Origin: Pelagimonas sp.
GTDB taxonomy: Bacteria; Pseudomonadota; Alphaproteobacteria; Rhodobacterales; Rhodobacteraceae
Direction of reading: 5' to 3'
DNA length: 64,000 nucleotides
NCBI GenBank assembly: GCA_025210455.1
Contig: JAOARQ010000064.1
Span: 1 to 64,000, forward strand
Made by a program: the position numbers and the translations under genes. The notes beneath the pieces are model-generated. The model saw only the letters and a list, made by a program, of their open reading frames with translations, made no database searches and was not told the DNA's origin. Shown here piece after piece: positions 35,333 to 44,299 of the stretch; position 1 is the stretch's first letter; each line of letters starts with the position of its first letter.

Positions 35333-36358
35333 ATGAAACATCGCACATTCTTCTGGTTCTTCCTGCCAACGGGCCTGGCGATGCTCTTGTTTATCGCCTT
35401 TCCGATCGTGTCCGTTGTGGTCCAGTCGGTCTATGCTCCGCACGAAGCCGTTCTGAAAACCGTTGAAAACTGCGCCCCTCTGGTGGGCTGCACAACCGAA
35501 ACCACCATCGACCAGGAGGCCACCCGCGAAATCCGCGAAGCGCAGCCACTTGGGCGGTTTGTCGGTCTTGATATCTACCTTGATCGCGGCCATCTCGCGG
35601 TTGCTGAACTCAAAGAGGCCTGGGGCAACAGCGCCACCATGGGCGAGTTCAAAGACAAGCTGTTGAACCTGCCGCTCTATCGCGCCCTCGCCTTTACCCT
35701 GACTTATACGTTCATCGTGACACCGATGCTGATCGTGGTTGGCCTGATGATTGCGCTGGCGGTAAATTCGCTGCACCGGCACCTCAAAGGGCTGATGATC
35801 TTCTTCTCACTTTTGCCGATGATCGTGACCCCGCTGATTGGCTCGTTGATCCTGTTCTGGATGGTGGACAGCCGGGGCGTGATTGGTTCTGCGCTTGTGG
35901 CACTGGCCGGTGATCCAAGCTTCTCGCTCAAGGCGTCGACCAGCCTGACATGGGTGATGCTGATCATATACGGCATCTGGCATTCAGCGCCCTTCGCCTT
36001 TGTGGTCTTCTATGCGGGTCTGCAGACCCTGCCCAAAGACCAGATCGAAGCCTCGCAGATTGATGGCGCAACCCGCTGGCAGCAGATCAAATACGTGGTT
36101 GTCCCGCATCTTATGCCGCTGGTGACCTTTGTGGCGCTGATCCAGCTTATGGACAACTTCCGGGTGTTTGAACCTGTGGTCGGCTTCAATGCCGCGGCCC
36201 ATGCGACATCCTTGTCGTGGATCATCTTCAACGATCTGGGGGGTGAAACCCGTCAGCTTTCCGCTGCTTCTGCAACCTCCGTTCTGACCATTCTGGGCGT
36301 GGCCATCCTGCTGTCGCCGGTACTGGTTCGGACCTGGCGCGACTTCAAGGGCAAGTAA
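35333..36358 (+). CDS. Sugar-type ABC transporter permease (MalF/UgpA-like)
   Basis: The 341-residue membrane protein has six helices and an EAA motif (EASQIDGATRWQQIKYVVVPHL). Between helix 1 and helix 2 there is an unusually long periplasmic loop of about 85 residues with two cysteines eight apart (NCAPLVGC), which could form a disulfide. It forms the pore with the product of 36360-37241. Confidence 0.9.
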   Translation: MKHRTFFWFFLPTGLAMLLFIAFPIVSVVVQSVYAPHEAVLKTVENCAPLVGCTTETTIDQEATREIREAQPLGRFVGLDIYLDRGHLAVAELKEAWGNSATMGEFKDKLLNLPLYRALAFTLTYTFIVTPMLIVVGLMIALAVNSLHRHLKGLMIFFSLLPMIVTPLIGSLILFWMVDSRGVIGSALVALAGDPSFSLKASTSLTWVMLIIYGIWHSAPFAFVVFYAGLQTLPKDQIEASQIDGATRWQQIKYVVVPHLMPLVTFVALIQLMDNFRVFEPVVGFNAAAHATSLSWIIFNDLGGETRQLSAASATSVLTILGVAILLSPVLVRTWRDFKGK

Positions 36359-36359
36359 C

Positions 36360-37241
36360 ATGGCATCCAAAGCACAAAGAACACCCGTCGGGCTCCGCAT
36401 CGCCACCTATAGTTTTGTTCTGGTCTGGTTCATTCTTGCGGCCTTCCCATTCTTCTGGACCCTTTGGGGGTCGTTCAAAGTCGAGCTGGATTTCTTTTCC
36501 ATCGCGGATTGGACAAACGCCCTGACTGGCGAGCGGACCAAAGCCACCTATGACAGCGCCTTTACCGGCACTGCCTATCGTGGGGCCTGGATCCAGGAAG
36601 AATTCTGGCGCAATGTGATCAACACCTTCATCGTGTGTTTCTTCGTGGTCTGCACTTCGCTGACCATCGGCACACTGGGCGGCTATGCGCTATCGCGCTC
36701 GGGCTACCGCTATACCTTCTGGTTGCTGATCACCGCGCTGATCTTTCGCGCCATGCCGCCGATCACGCTGGTTGCGGGTTATCTGCTGCCCTTCTTTGAA
36801 TGGAACGTCTGGGGCATCCTGCCCACCACAATCATCGTGCTTGTGGCGATCAACCAGCCCTTTACCCTGTGGATGCTGCATTCGTTCTTCCAGAACATCC
36901 CGAAAGAGCTGGACGAAAGCGCCAAAGTTGACGGCTGCACCCAGTTTCAGGCCTTCCGCCATGTCATCGTGCCCGTCATGTGGCCTGGCGTGATCACCAC
37001 GGGTCTGTTCAGCTTCCTGCTGGCCTATAACGACTTTGCTGTGACCGCGATGCTGCTGTCTGAAAGCAACCGCACCATGGTGCCAGCCATCGCCGCCTTC
37101 CTGGGCACGACCTATACCGAAGGCAATGTCATGTTCGCCGTTGCTGCCGTTGTCTCGGCCACCGCACCGCTGTTCATCCTGGTGATGTTCTTCCAGCGCC
37201 AGATCGTCTCTGGTCTGACCGCAGGGGCTGTCAAAGGATGA
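36360..37241 (+). CDS. Sugar-type ABC transporter permease (MalG/UgpE-like)
   Basis: The 293-residue permease has six helices and the EAA loop ELDESAKVDGCTQFQAFRHVIVPVMWPG. The C-terminus SGLTAGAVKG is typical of the MalG branch. It starts two bases after the partner permease stop. A periplasmic segment of about 60 residues follows helix 1. Confidence 0.91.
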   Translation: MASKAQRTPVGLRIATYSFVLVWFILAAFPFFWTLWGSFKVELDFFSIADWTNALTGERTKATYDSAFTGTAYRGAWIQEEFWRNVINTFIVCFFVVCTSLTIGTLGGYALSRSGYRYTFWLLITALIFRAMPPITLVAGYLLPFFEWNVWGILPTTIIVLVAINQPFTLWMLHSFFQNIPKELDESAKVDGCTQFQAFRHVIVPVMWPGVITTGLFSFLLAYNDFAVTAMLLSESNRTMVPAIAAFLGTTYTEGNVMFAVAAVVSATAPLFILVMFFQRQIVSGLTAGAVKG

Positions 37242-37366
37242 GCGCAAAAGCCCGCACTGGCGCATTGGCACACCATCCGGCTTTGAACAGGCTGCCGCGG
37301 GATTTCATCATGCAAGGGTAAACATTGCCCCTGCGACGACCAACAAATTCTATAAGGAGACGCCCT

Positions 37367-37897
37367 ATGAAAGGCTCCCGTCCCGAACAGGCCGTGCTGA
37401 CCAAAGACACGGACATGAGCAAAACCGAAGAAACCCGCGCCGTGATTGAAAACATGGTGGATGGTCTGAACGATCACCGCATCAACGATATCGGCGAATT
37501 CTTCTCCGAAGGCTTTCGCTGGCTGGGCAACCAGGGCTGCGGCACCAAAACCGGCCTGCAGGAATTCCAGGACAACTGGCAGCGCCCCTTTCAGGCGGCC
37601 TTTTCCGACAAGGTCTGCATCGACGAAGCCCGCCTGTATATGGGCGAATGGGCTGCCGCCTTTGGCCGTCAGGAAGCGACCCACTCGGGCACCTTCCTGG
37701 GCATTGAACCCACCGGAAAACGCGTCGAAATCCGTTACATGGATTTCTGGAAAGTCGTTGACGGCAAAATCGTGGACAACTGGGTGAATGTGGATTTCGC
37801 CCATGTGGCTGCTCAGCTGGGCGTTGATCTGTTCAATGGCGAAGGCTGGGAAGCATATGACCGTGGCGAACGTCAGGCGCCGCGCCCCGAGAAGTAA
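37367..37897 (+). CDS. Single-domain NTF2/SnoaL-like protein
   Basis: The 176-residue protein has one NTF2-fold domain, with [56 protein letters not shown] arranged as the usual curved sheet with an acidic/His pocket. The pattern is of SnoaL-like polyketide cyclases and limonene-epoxide-hydrolase relatives. ATG 37367 is preceded by AAGGAGACGCCCT. It lies between the importer and the HisD-like dehydrogenase. Function unknown; dehydration, isomerisation or epoxide hydrolysis of the imported substrate are possibilities. Confidence 0.75.
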   Translation: MKGSRPEQAVLTKDTDMSKTEETRAVIENMVDGLNDHRINDIGEFFSEGFRWLGNQGCGTKTGLQEFQDNWQRPFQAAFSDKVCIDEARLYMGEWAAAFGRQEATHSGTFLGIEPTGKRVEIRYMDFWKVVDGKIVDNWVNVDFAHVAAQLGVDLFNGEGWEAYDRGERQAPRPEK

Positions 37898-37908
37898 GGA
37901 AGAAAAAG

Positions 37909-39237
37909 ATGGCTATTGAATATCTCAAACGCGGCAAACCCGAAGCGGATCGCGCCGAGGATGACGCCAAGACCGCTGCTGTGGTTGTCGCGACACTCAA
38001 AGACATCGAAGCCCGTGGTGATGCCGCTGTGCATGAGCTGGCCGTCAAGTTCGACAACTTTGACCGCCCCAGCTATCGCCTGAGCGAAGACGAAATCGAG
38101 GCCATCATTGCCAAGGTTTCGGATCGCGAAATGGCAGACATCCGCTTTGCGCAGGAACAGGTGACCAACTTTGCTCAGGCACAGCGCGACAGCATGCTGG
38201 ATATCGAAGTGGAAACCATGCCGGGTGTGATTCTGGGTCACAAGAATATCCCGGTGCAATCCGTGGGCTGCTATGTGCCCGGTGGCAAGTTCCCGATGGT
38301 GGCTTCGGCGCATATGTCGGTGGCTACGGCCAAAGTGGCAGGCGTGCCGCGCATTGTCGCCTGCACCCCACCCTTTAATGGCGAACCCAATCCGGCCGTG
38401 ATTGCAGCCATGCATCTGGGTGGCGCAGATGAAATCTATGTACTGGGCGGCATTCAGGCCGTGGGCGCCATGGCCATCGGCACTGAAACCATCGCGCCGG
38501 TGCATCTTCTGGTCGGCCCGGGCAACGCCTTTGTCGCCGAAGCCAAGCGCCAGCTGTTTGGCCGCGTGGGCATTGACCTCTTTGCGGGACCAACCGAAAC
38601 CATGGTGATTGCCGACGAAACCGTTGATGCGGAAATGTGCGCCACCGACCTGCTGGGTCAGGCGGAACATGGCTATAACTCGCCTGCGGTTCTGGTGACC
38701 AACTCGCGCAAGCTGGCCGAAGACACCCTGTCGGAAATCGACCGTATTCTGAAGATCCTACCCACCGCGGGCACGGCCAGCGTCAGCTGGGAAGAATACG
38801 GCGAAATCATCCTGTGCGACACCTATGATGAAATGCTGGCCGTGGCCGATGACATCGCATCTGAGCACGTACAGGTGATGACAGATCGTGACGACTGGTT
38901 CCTTGAAAACATGACCTGCTATGGCGCGCTGTTCTTGGGCCCGCGCACCAATGTGGCCAATGGCGACAAGGTGATTGGCACCAACCACACCCTGCCCACC
39001 AAGAAGGCGGGCCGCTATACAGGTGGTCTCTGGGTTGGCAAGTTCCTGAAAACCCACAGCTATCAGAAAGTCACCACCGATGAGGCGGCCACCTTGATGG
39101 GGGAATACGGGTCACGCCTGTGCATGCTGGAAGGCTTTGTTGGCCACGCCGAACAGTGCAACCTGCGTGTGCGCCGCTATGGCGGTGTCAATGTGCCCTA
39201 CGGCGAAGGCGCGCCTTACCGCGAGGCAGCCGAGTAA
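37909..39237 (+). CDS. Histidinol dehydrogenase-family alcohol dehydrogenase (HpsN-like)
   Basis: The 442-residue protein covers the full HisD fold: [11 protein letters not shown] for NAD binding, LLGQAEHG with Gln/His metal ligands, NHTLPT with catalytic His, and EGFVGHAEQ near the end. It belongs to the branch that includes sulfopropanediol dehydrogenase HpsN and is unlikely to be biosynthetic HisD, because no his genes are near. It should oxidise a primary alcohol to the acid in two NAD-dependent steps with Zn. The neighbouring importer suggests a polyol-like substrate. The ribosome site is AAGGAAGAAAAAG. Confidence 0.85.
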   Translation: MAIEYLKRGKPEADRAEDDAKTAAVVVATLKDIEARGDAAVHELAVKFDNFDRPSYRLSEDEIEAIIAKVSDREMADIRFAQEQVTNFAQAQRDSMLDIEVETMPGVILGHKNIPVQSVGCYVPGGKFPMVASAHMSVATAKVAGVPRIVACTPPFNGEPNPAVIAAMHLGGADEIYVLGGIQAVGAMAIGTETIAPVHLLVGPGNAFVAEAKRQLFGRVGIDLFAGPTETMVIADETVDAEMCATDLLGQAEHGYNSPAVLVTNSRKLAEDTLSEIDRILKILPTAGTASVSWEEYGEIILCDTYDEMLAVADDIASEHVQVMTDRDDWFLENMTCYGALFLGPRTNVANGDKVIGTNHTLPTKKAGRYTGGLWVGKFLKTHSYQKVTTDEAATLMGEYGSRLCMLEGFVGHAEQCNLRVRRYGGVNVPYGEGAPYREAAE

Positions 39238-39251
39238 ATTAAGGGCAGGAG

Positions 39252-39282
39252 CGAGGGGCCAGCCCCTCGTACTCTCCGGAGT
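39252..39282 (+). terminator. Hairpin pair after the HisD-like gene
   Basis: CGAGGGG/CCCCTCG with a CCAG loop (39252-39269) is followed by ACTC/GAGT (39271-39282) and TTATTG. This may reduce transcription into the second half of the operon. Confidence 0.45.
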
Positions 39283-39300
39283 TTATTGAACAAGGTGAAT

Positions 39301-40350
39301 ATGGATCCGCACTCGCATCACAAAAGGCTGATCGCCCCATTGCGCGACGCGATGAAAGACTTCTCGGAGCCTTCTGTGCGCCGCGCTATTGAGGATCTCT
39401 TTGCCAAAGACGCTGTGATCCGCCTGTGCCATCCGCTTGGCACGGTTCTCGGGGGCAGCGCGTTTTATGACACCGCCTATGCCCCGCTGTTGTCGGCCAT
39501 GCCCGATCTGGAACGCCGCGAGTGGATTGTCATGGCGGGCATTGACGAACATGGTGCACAATGGGTGGGCTGCGGTGGCCACTATATCGGAACATTCTCA
39601 GCGCCCTGGCTGGATATTCCGCCAACGGGCCATCTGGCGCATTTTCGGTTCCACGAATTCTATCGTTTTGAAAATGACAAGATCGTCGAAGTGCAGGCGA
39701 TCTGGGACATCCCCGAACTGATGATGCAGGCCAACGCCTGGCCCATGGCGCCCTCGCTTGGACGCGAGTTCTTTGTCCCCGGCCCTGCCGCGCAGGATGG
39801 TTTTGTTGCGGGTCCCTGGGATGACGCCCGCGCCAAGGCATCTTGCCAGCATGTGCTGGATATGCTGGCCTGTCTTGTCAAACACCCGGCGCAGGGCGGC
39901 CCCGAAGTCATGGAGATGGAGCGCTTCTGGCACCCCCGGTTCAACTGGTATGGCCCAGCCGGCATTGGCACAGCACGCGGGATCAGTGGCTTTCGCAACT
40001 GGCATCAGATTCCCTTTCTGGCTGCCATGCCGGATCGCGGCGCCAAAGATGCCTCGCTCACCTTCCATTTCTTTGGGGACGCCGACTATGCCGCTGTCAC
40101 CGGCTGGCCCAATATGAAACAGACCATCAGCCACGACGGCTGGCTGGGCATCGCCCCCAGCGGGCAGGAAATCACTCTCAGATCGCTGGATTTCTGGCGC
40201 ATGGAAGACGGCCTGATCCGGGAAAACTGGGTCTTGGTGGACTTGCTGGATATTTTCGATCAATTGGGTGTGGATGTGCTGGCGCGCATGCGCATGTTCA
40301 ACAAGGCCCGACCTACGGGCACAATCAACCTGACCGGAGACCGCCCATGA
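39301..40350 (+). CDS. Tandem NTF2/SnoaL-like protein (second copy)
   Basis: The 349-residue protein has two NTF2-like halves. The first runs to about residue 150 (HFRFHEFYRFENDKIVEVQAIWDIPELMMQ). The second contains WYGPAGIGTARGISGF and ends RSLDFWRMEDGLIRENWVLVDLLDIFDQLG, the same closing motif as in the protein at 31757-32758. I use ATG 39301 with AAGGTG before it; an in-frame TTG lies at 39286. It overlaps the SDR start by four bases. Reaction unknown. Confidence 0.74.
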   Translation: MDPHSHHKRLIAPLRDAMKDFSEPSVRRAIEDLFAKDAVIRLCHPLGTVLGGSAFYDTAYAPLLSAMPDLERREWIVMAGIDEHGAQWVGCGGHYIGTFSAPWLDIPPTGHLAHFRFHEFYRFENDKIVEVQAIWDIPELMMQANAWPMAPSLGREFFVPGPAAQDGFVAGPWDDARAKASCQHVLDMLACLVKHPAQGGPEVMEMERFWHPRFNWYGPAGIGTARGISGFRNWHQIPFLAAMPDRGAKDASLTFHFFGDADYAAVTGWPNMKQTISHDGWLGIAPSGQEITLRSLDFWRMEDGLIRENWVLVDLLDIFDQLGVDVLARMRMFNKARPTGTINLTGDRP

Positions 40351-41111
40351 CTTTGCCCAAGACCCCGTCCTTCCGCCTTGATGGCAAGCGCGCGCTGGTG
40401 GCTGGGGCCAGTTCCGGGATTGGGCTGGCCTGTGCTGTGGCGCTGGCCGAAGCTGGAGCAGAGGTCACGGTTGCTGCGCGCCGCGCCGAGGCTCTGGATG
40501 ATCTAGTCACGCAACTGCAAGCCGCTGGACATAGCGCCAAGTCGATGGTGCTGGATGTGACCGATGTGGCCGGCACGCAGGCTGCGATTGCCGAAAACGG
40601 GCCGTTTGACGTACTGGTGAACTCGGCCGGACTGGCGCGCCATACCCCGGCAGATGACACCACAGAAGAGGATTTCGATGCGGTCACCGGGCTAAACATC
40701 AAAGGGGCCTATTTCCTGACCCAGGCTGTGGCCAAAGGGCTGATGGAAGCAGGCAAGCCCGGATCGCTGATCAATATCTCCAGCCAGATGGCCAAGGTGG
40801 GCGGGCTGGACCGCGCGGTCTATTCCGCCACCAAACACGCGGTTGAGGGCTTTACCAAATCCATGGCCATCGAATGGGGCAAGCGCGGTATTCGCATCAA
40901 TACCATCTGCCCAACTTTCATCGTGACCCCCCTCACCCAATCCACCTTTGACCGCCCCGAACGCCGCGCCTGGATCGAAGACAAGATCAAACTGGGCCGC
41001 ATCGGCGAGGTCGAAGACATCATGGGCGGGGTTGTCTTTCTGGCCTCCGAGGCGTCAAGCCTGATCACCGGCACGGCCCTGATGATCGACGGCGGCTGGA
41101 CCGCAGAATGA
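40347..41111 (+). CDS. SDR-family oxidoreductase
   Basis: The 254-residue classical SDR has GASSGIG (20-26), NSAG, catalytic Ser146, and YSATK (Tyr159, Lys163). The C-terminus has LITGTALMIDGGW. It probably oxidises a secondary alcohol on the imported substrate with NAD(P). Start ATG 40347 follows CCGGAGACCGCCC. It is flanked by four-base overlaps with the NTF2-like gene and the LacI gene. Confidence 0.87.
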   Translation: MTLPKTPSFRLDGKRALVAGASSGIGLACAVALAEAGAEVTVAARRAEALDDLVTQLQAAGHSAKSMVLDVTDVAGTQAAIAENGPFDVLVNSAGLARHTPADDTTEEDFDAVTGLNIKGAYFLTQAVAKGLMEAGKPGSLINISSQMAKVGGLDRAVYSATKHAVEGFTKSMAIEWGKRGIRINTICPTFIVTPLTQSTFDRPERRAWIEDKIKLGRIGEVEDIMGGVVFLASEASSLITGTALMIDGGWTAE

Positions 41112-42124
41112 CCAAGGTCACTTCAGCAGAAGTTGCGGCCCGCGCGGGCGTCAGCCAATCGGCAGTCAGCCGGGTGTTTACGCCCGGTGCATCCGCCTCA
41201 CAAAAGACCATCGAAAAAGTGCGCAAAGCCGCGGATGAGCTGGGCTATCGGCCCAATTCACTGGCGCGCGCCATGGTCTCGGGCAAAAGCCGGATCATCG
41301 GGCTGGTGGTGTCTTATCTGGAGAACCACTTTTACCCCGAAGCGCTTGAGAAACTGTCGAAACTTCTGCAGGAACGTGGCTATCACGTGCTGATCTTCAT
41401 GGCCTCGCAAAACGAGGATGAAATCGATCAGGTGGTGGATGAAATCCTTGATTATCAGGTTGATGGCATCATCACCGCCTCGGTCGCCATGTCATCTGAA
41501 CTGACAGAACGCTGTCGCCGGGCACGGGTGCCGATGGTGCTGTTCAACCGCAGTCAGGACGGGCCGGGCCTGTCTTCGGTCGCGTCAAACAATGTGGCGG
41601 GCGGGCGCAAGGTGGCGGATTTCCTGATCGCCGGTGGCCATGAAAAGATCGGCTATATCGCGGGCTGGTCCGAAGCATCGACCCAGCGCGACCGCGAAAC
41701 CGGTTTTCTGGCAGGGCTGGCCAAGGCAGGGCTGGAATTGCACAGCCGCGACGAAGGGAACTTTCGTCTGGAAGATGCCGCCGATGCGGCGCGGCGCATG
41801 TTTTCCGGGCCGGATCGGCCTGATGCGGTCTTTGTCGCCAATGATCACATGGCGTTTGCCGTCATGGATGTGCTGCGGTTTGAGCTGGGCCTCAGGGTGC
41901 CCGAAGACGTCTCTGTAGTGGGGTATGACGATGTCCCCATCGCCGCATGGCCAGCCTATAACCTGACGACCGTCCGTCAGCCGGCAAATCGCATGGTCGC
42001 GGAAACTGTTGATCTGCTTTTGGCCGAGATCGACGGCGAACGCCGGGGGGCACGCAAGATTGAGATAGACGGGCCATTGATCCTGCGTGGATCAGCCCGC
42101 ATAGCTGAAGGATACGAAACGTGA
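41108..42124 (+). CDS. LacI-family transcriptional regulator
   Basis: The 338-residue LacI protein has the N-terminal HTH TSAEVAARAGVSQSAVSRVF, the hinge helix NSLARAMVSGKSRIIGLVV and a periplasmic-binding-like ligand domain with FVANDHMAF and VVGYDDVPIAAW. It probably binds the TTTGCA...TGCAAA operators at 32791-32865 and answers to the imported substrate. It lies inside the operon, with a four-base overlap on each side, so the regulon likely controls its own level. Confidence 0.9.
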   Translation: MTKVTSAEVAARAGVSQSAVSRVFTPGASASQKTIEKVRKAADELGYRPNSLARAMVSGKSRIIGLVVSYLENHFYPEALEKLSKLLQERGYHVLIFMASQNEDEIDQVVDEILDYQVDGIITASVAMSSELTERCRRARVPMVLFNRSQDGPGLSSVASNNVAGGRKVADFLIAGGHEKIGYIAGWSEASTQRDRETGFLAGLAKAGLELHSRDEGNFRLEDAADAARRMFSGPDRPDAVFVANDHMAFAVMDVLRFELGLRVPEDVSVVGYDDVPIAAWPAYNLTTVRQPANRMVAETVDLLLAEIDGERRGARKIEIDGPLILRGSARIAEGYET

Positions 42125-43110
42125 TAGGTTTCTCGAACAAATTCCGCGACTTCCCTGACTATATCATTGGGATCACCCATGAAATCTGGGAAGAGCGCGG
42201 CTTTGCAACGCTGCATGAGTACTACGCGCCGGAAATCGTCGTGCGCATGCCAGGGTCGGTCTCTACCGGCAATCAGGGGGTAATTGCGGCCACCATGGCA
42301 ACCCTGTCGGAATTCCCCGACCGCACACTCTTGGGTGAGGATGTGATCTGGTCCGGCACCCCGGAAGAGGGCATGCTGTCCAGCCACCGCATTTTGTCGA
42401 CCGCCACGCATCTTGGTGATGGGGCCTTTGGCAAGGCCACGGGTAAACCGCTGGTCTACCGCATTCTGGCCGACTGCCATGCGCGCAACAATGCCATTGA
42501 TGACGAATGGTTGATCCGCGACAACGGTGCCGTGGTGCGCCAGATGGGCTGGGATCCCGAAGACTTCGCCCGCGACCAGATTGCCCGTGAAGGTGGGCCC
42601 GAGGCCTGCATCAAACCGCTGACCCCGGCCAATGACATGGAAGGCCCCTACAAGGGGCGCGGCAATGACAATGAATGGGGGCAGCGTCACGCCGACCTGC
42701 TGACCCGGATCATGAATGCCGATATGACCGCGATCAAATCTGAATATGATCGCGCGGTGCAGTCTGAGTATCCCGGCGGTGCCACAGGTCACAGCTTTGA
42801 CCCGGTGGAACGCTTCTGGATGGGGCTGCGCGCCTCAATGCCTTCGGCAACATTTACCATTCACCACCAGATCGGCCGCGATGATCCGAATATGCCACCA
42901 CGCTCGGCCATCCGCTGGAGCCTGCATGGCAAGCATGACGGCTGGGGCAGCCTTGGCACCCCGTCGGGCGCAGAGCTGTACGTGCTGGGCATCAGCCATG
43001 CGGAATGGGGCGAATTGATCGGCGGCAATATCAAACTGCGCCGCGAATGGACGCTGTTTGACGAAACTGCTGTGCAAAAGCAGATTGTTCTGCATCGTGG
43101 CGCGCTCTGA
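42121..43110 (+). CDS. Tandem NTF2/SnoaL-like protein (third double-domain copy, GTG start)
   Basis: The 329-residue protein has two NTF2-fold halves: MRMPGSVSTGNQGVIAAT in the first half and RFWMGLRASMPSATFTIHHQIGRDD in the second. The start is GTG, overlapping the LacI stop (GTGA). It is more distant from the other two double-domain proteins. A 150-base gap with small inverted repeats follows before the cupin gene. Function unknown. Confidence 0.7.
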   Translation: MIGFSNKFRDFPDYIIGITHEIWEERGFATLHEYYAPEIVVRMPGSVSTGNQGVIAATMATLSEFPDRTLLGEDVIWSGTPEEGMLSSHRILSTATHLGDGAFGKATGKPLVYRILADCHARNNAIDDEWLIRDNGAVVRQMGWDPEDFARDQIAREGGPEACIKPLTPANDMEGPYKGRGNDNEWGQRHADLLTRIMNADMTAIKSEYDRAVQSEYPGGATGHSFDPVERFWMGLRASMPSATFTIHHQIGRDDPNMPPRSAIRWSLHGKHDGWGSLGTPSGAELYVLGISHAEWGELIGGNIKLRREWTLFDETAVQKQIVLHRGAL

Positions 43111-43155
43111 ATGACACAACGCGCCGCATATCTTGACACCAGTCAGGCCAGCAGA

Positions 43156-43194
43156 CGGTTCCACGTCTGGCGGGCCAGCCTGCGTGCCAGGCGG
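43156..43194. other. Inverted repeats in the gap before the cupin gene
   Basis: CAGACG-GTTCCA-CGTCTG and GCCTG-CGTGC-CAGGC follow each other closely in the 150-base interval between the NTF2-like and cupin genes. They may be a weak terminator or processing site; no clear promoter is seen. Confidence 0.35.
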
Positions 43195-43261
43195 CATAAC
43201 AACCGTCCTCCGGGTGGGGCAGGTTTAAGCAACCTACCCTTTACATCTAGGAGACAAAATC

Positions 43262-44221
43262 ATGAGCACTATTGAATCCCGCATCGTCCGCTACGGCGAA
43301 TTGAAACCCTGCAAAACCGCCTTTATCGACGCCCACACTCCGGGGTCGGACCAGAAGGAAAACTTTACCATCGTGGGGGGCGGCGTATCGGAAAGCCCCG
43401 ATCAGCACGTGCATATCACGGACAAGATCGGCTTTAACATCGGTGCCGCCGGTCAGCCGCCCAAGTGCCGCAACAGCCTGCACAGCCACACCACCGCCGA
43501 AGTATTCTTTGTGGCCAAGGGCTGCTGGCGTTTCTTCTGGGGTCTGCATGGCACCGCAGGTGAATTCATCGCCGAAGAAGGGGATATCTTCAACATTCCC
43601 ACCGGCATCTTCCGTGGCTTTGAAAACGTCGGCACCGACTATGGCATGATAATGTCGATCCTTGGTGGGGATGACGCAGGCGGTGGTGTCACCTGGGCCC
43701 CGCATGTGATCGAAGATGCGCAGGCGCATGGGCTTGTTCTGGGGGAAAACGGCGTGCTGTATGACAGCAAAAAGGGCGAAACCCTGCCGCATAACGTCAG
43801 CCCGATGCCGCTGCTGAACGAAGAGCAGCTGAAAGACTACCCTGAGGTGCCTGTCGAAGGCGTGATCCGTGACTATGTGGCGCGCTATTGGGATCTGATG
43901 GCGCTGGGGTCCAGCAAGCCCGCCAAAGTCATCGGCGAAGATGCGCTGCTGAAAGACAAGCCCGGCTTTAAGGTTGATTTCCTCACCCGTGGGTCGGCCG
44001 TGACTGAGGGCACCGTGGCTGAGAAGCCTGTGGTTCTGATGCCGATGCGCGGCTACTGGCGCATTCGTATCAATGACGTCGAAGTGACCCTGAGCAATGG
44101 CGACACCGCGCTGGTTATGCCGGGCGAAAACTATATTGCCGAACCTTCAATGACCGGTGAGGCCAGCCTCTATCGTATCACCACCACCGACGATCCTGCG
44201 GGCGCAACCTGGGTCGGTTAA
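43262..44221 (+). CDS. Bicupin protein
   Basis: The 319-residue protein has two cupin domains. The first contains NSLHSHTTAEVFFVAKGCWRF...GDIFNIPTGIFRGFEN, with His residues and Glu suitable for a metal. The second (VVLMPMRGYWRIRIN...GDTALVMPGENY) lacks an obvious full metal motif. It could be a sugar/acid isomerase, lyase or dioxygenase. The ribosome site is CTAGGAGACAAAATC. A strong terminator-like hairpin follows, so this may end one transcription unit. Confidence 0.78.
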   Translation: MSTIESRIVRYGELKPCKTAFIDAHTPGSDQKENFTIVGGGVSESPDQHVHITDKIGFNIGAAGQPPKCRNSLHSHTTAEVFFVAKGCWRFFWGLHGTAGEFIAEEGDIFNIPTGIFRGFENVGTDYGMIMSILGGDDAGGGVTWAPHVIEDAQAHGLVLGENGVLYDSKKGETLPHNVSPMPLLNEEQLKDYPEVPVEGVIRDYVARYWDLMALGSSKPAKVIGEDALLKDKPGFKVDFLTRGSAVTEGTVAEKPVVLMPMRGYWRIRINDVEVTLSNGDTALVMPGENYIAEPSMTGEASLYRITTTDDPAGATWVG

Positions 44222-44228
44222 GCCATTT

Positions 44229-44260
44229 ACCTGCGCCATTGATCAACCGATGGCGCAGGT
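44229..44260 (+). terminator. Terminator after the cupin gene
   Basis: A perfect 11-bp stem (ACCTGCGCCAT/ATGGCGCAGGT) has a 10-base loop and is followed by CTTTCTCTTC, a pyrimidine-rich tail with several T residues. Confidence 0.65.
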
Positions 44261-44299
44261 CTTTCTCTTCATCCAAACCGACAGCGAAAGGACGCCAAA

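Noticed and set aside
37909-39237. Assignment as sulfopropanediol dehydrogenase HpsN or biosynthetic histidinol dehydrogenase
   Set aside because: The protein is in the HpsN-like branch, but no sulfolactate lyase or DHPS transporter is nearby, and no histidine biosynthesis genes either; only the family can be stated.
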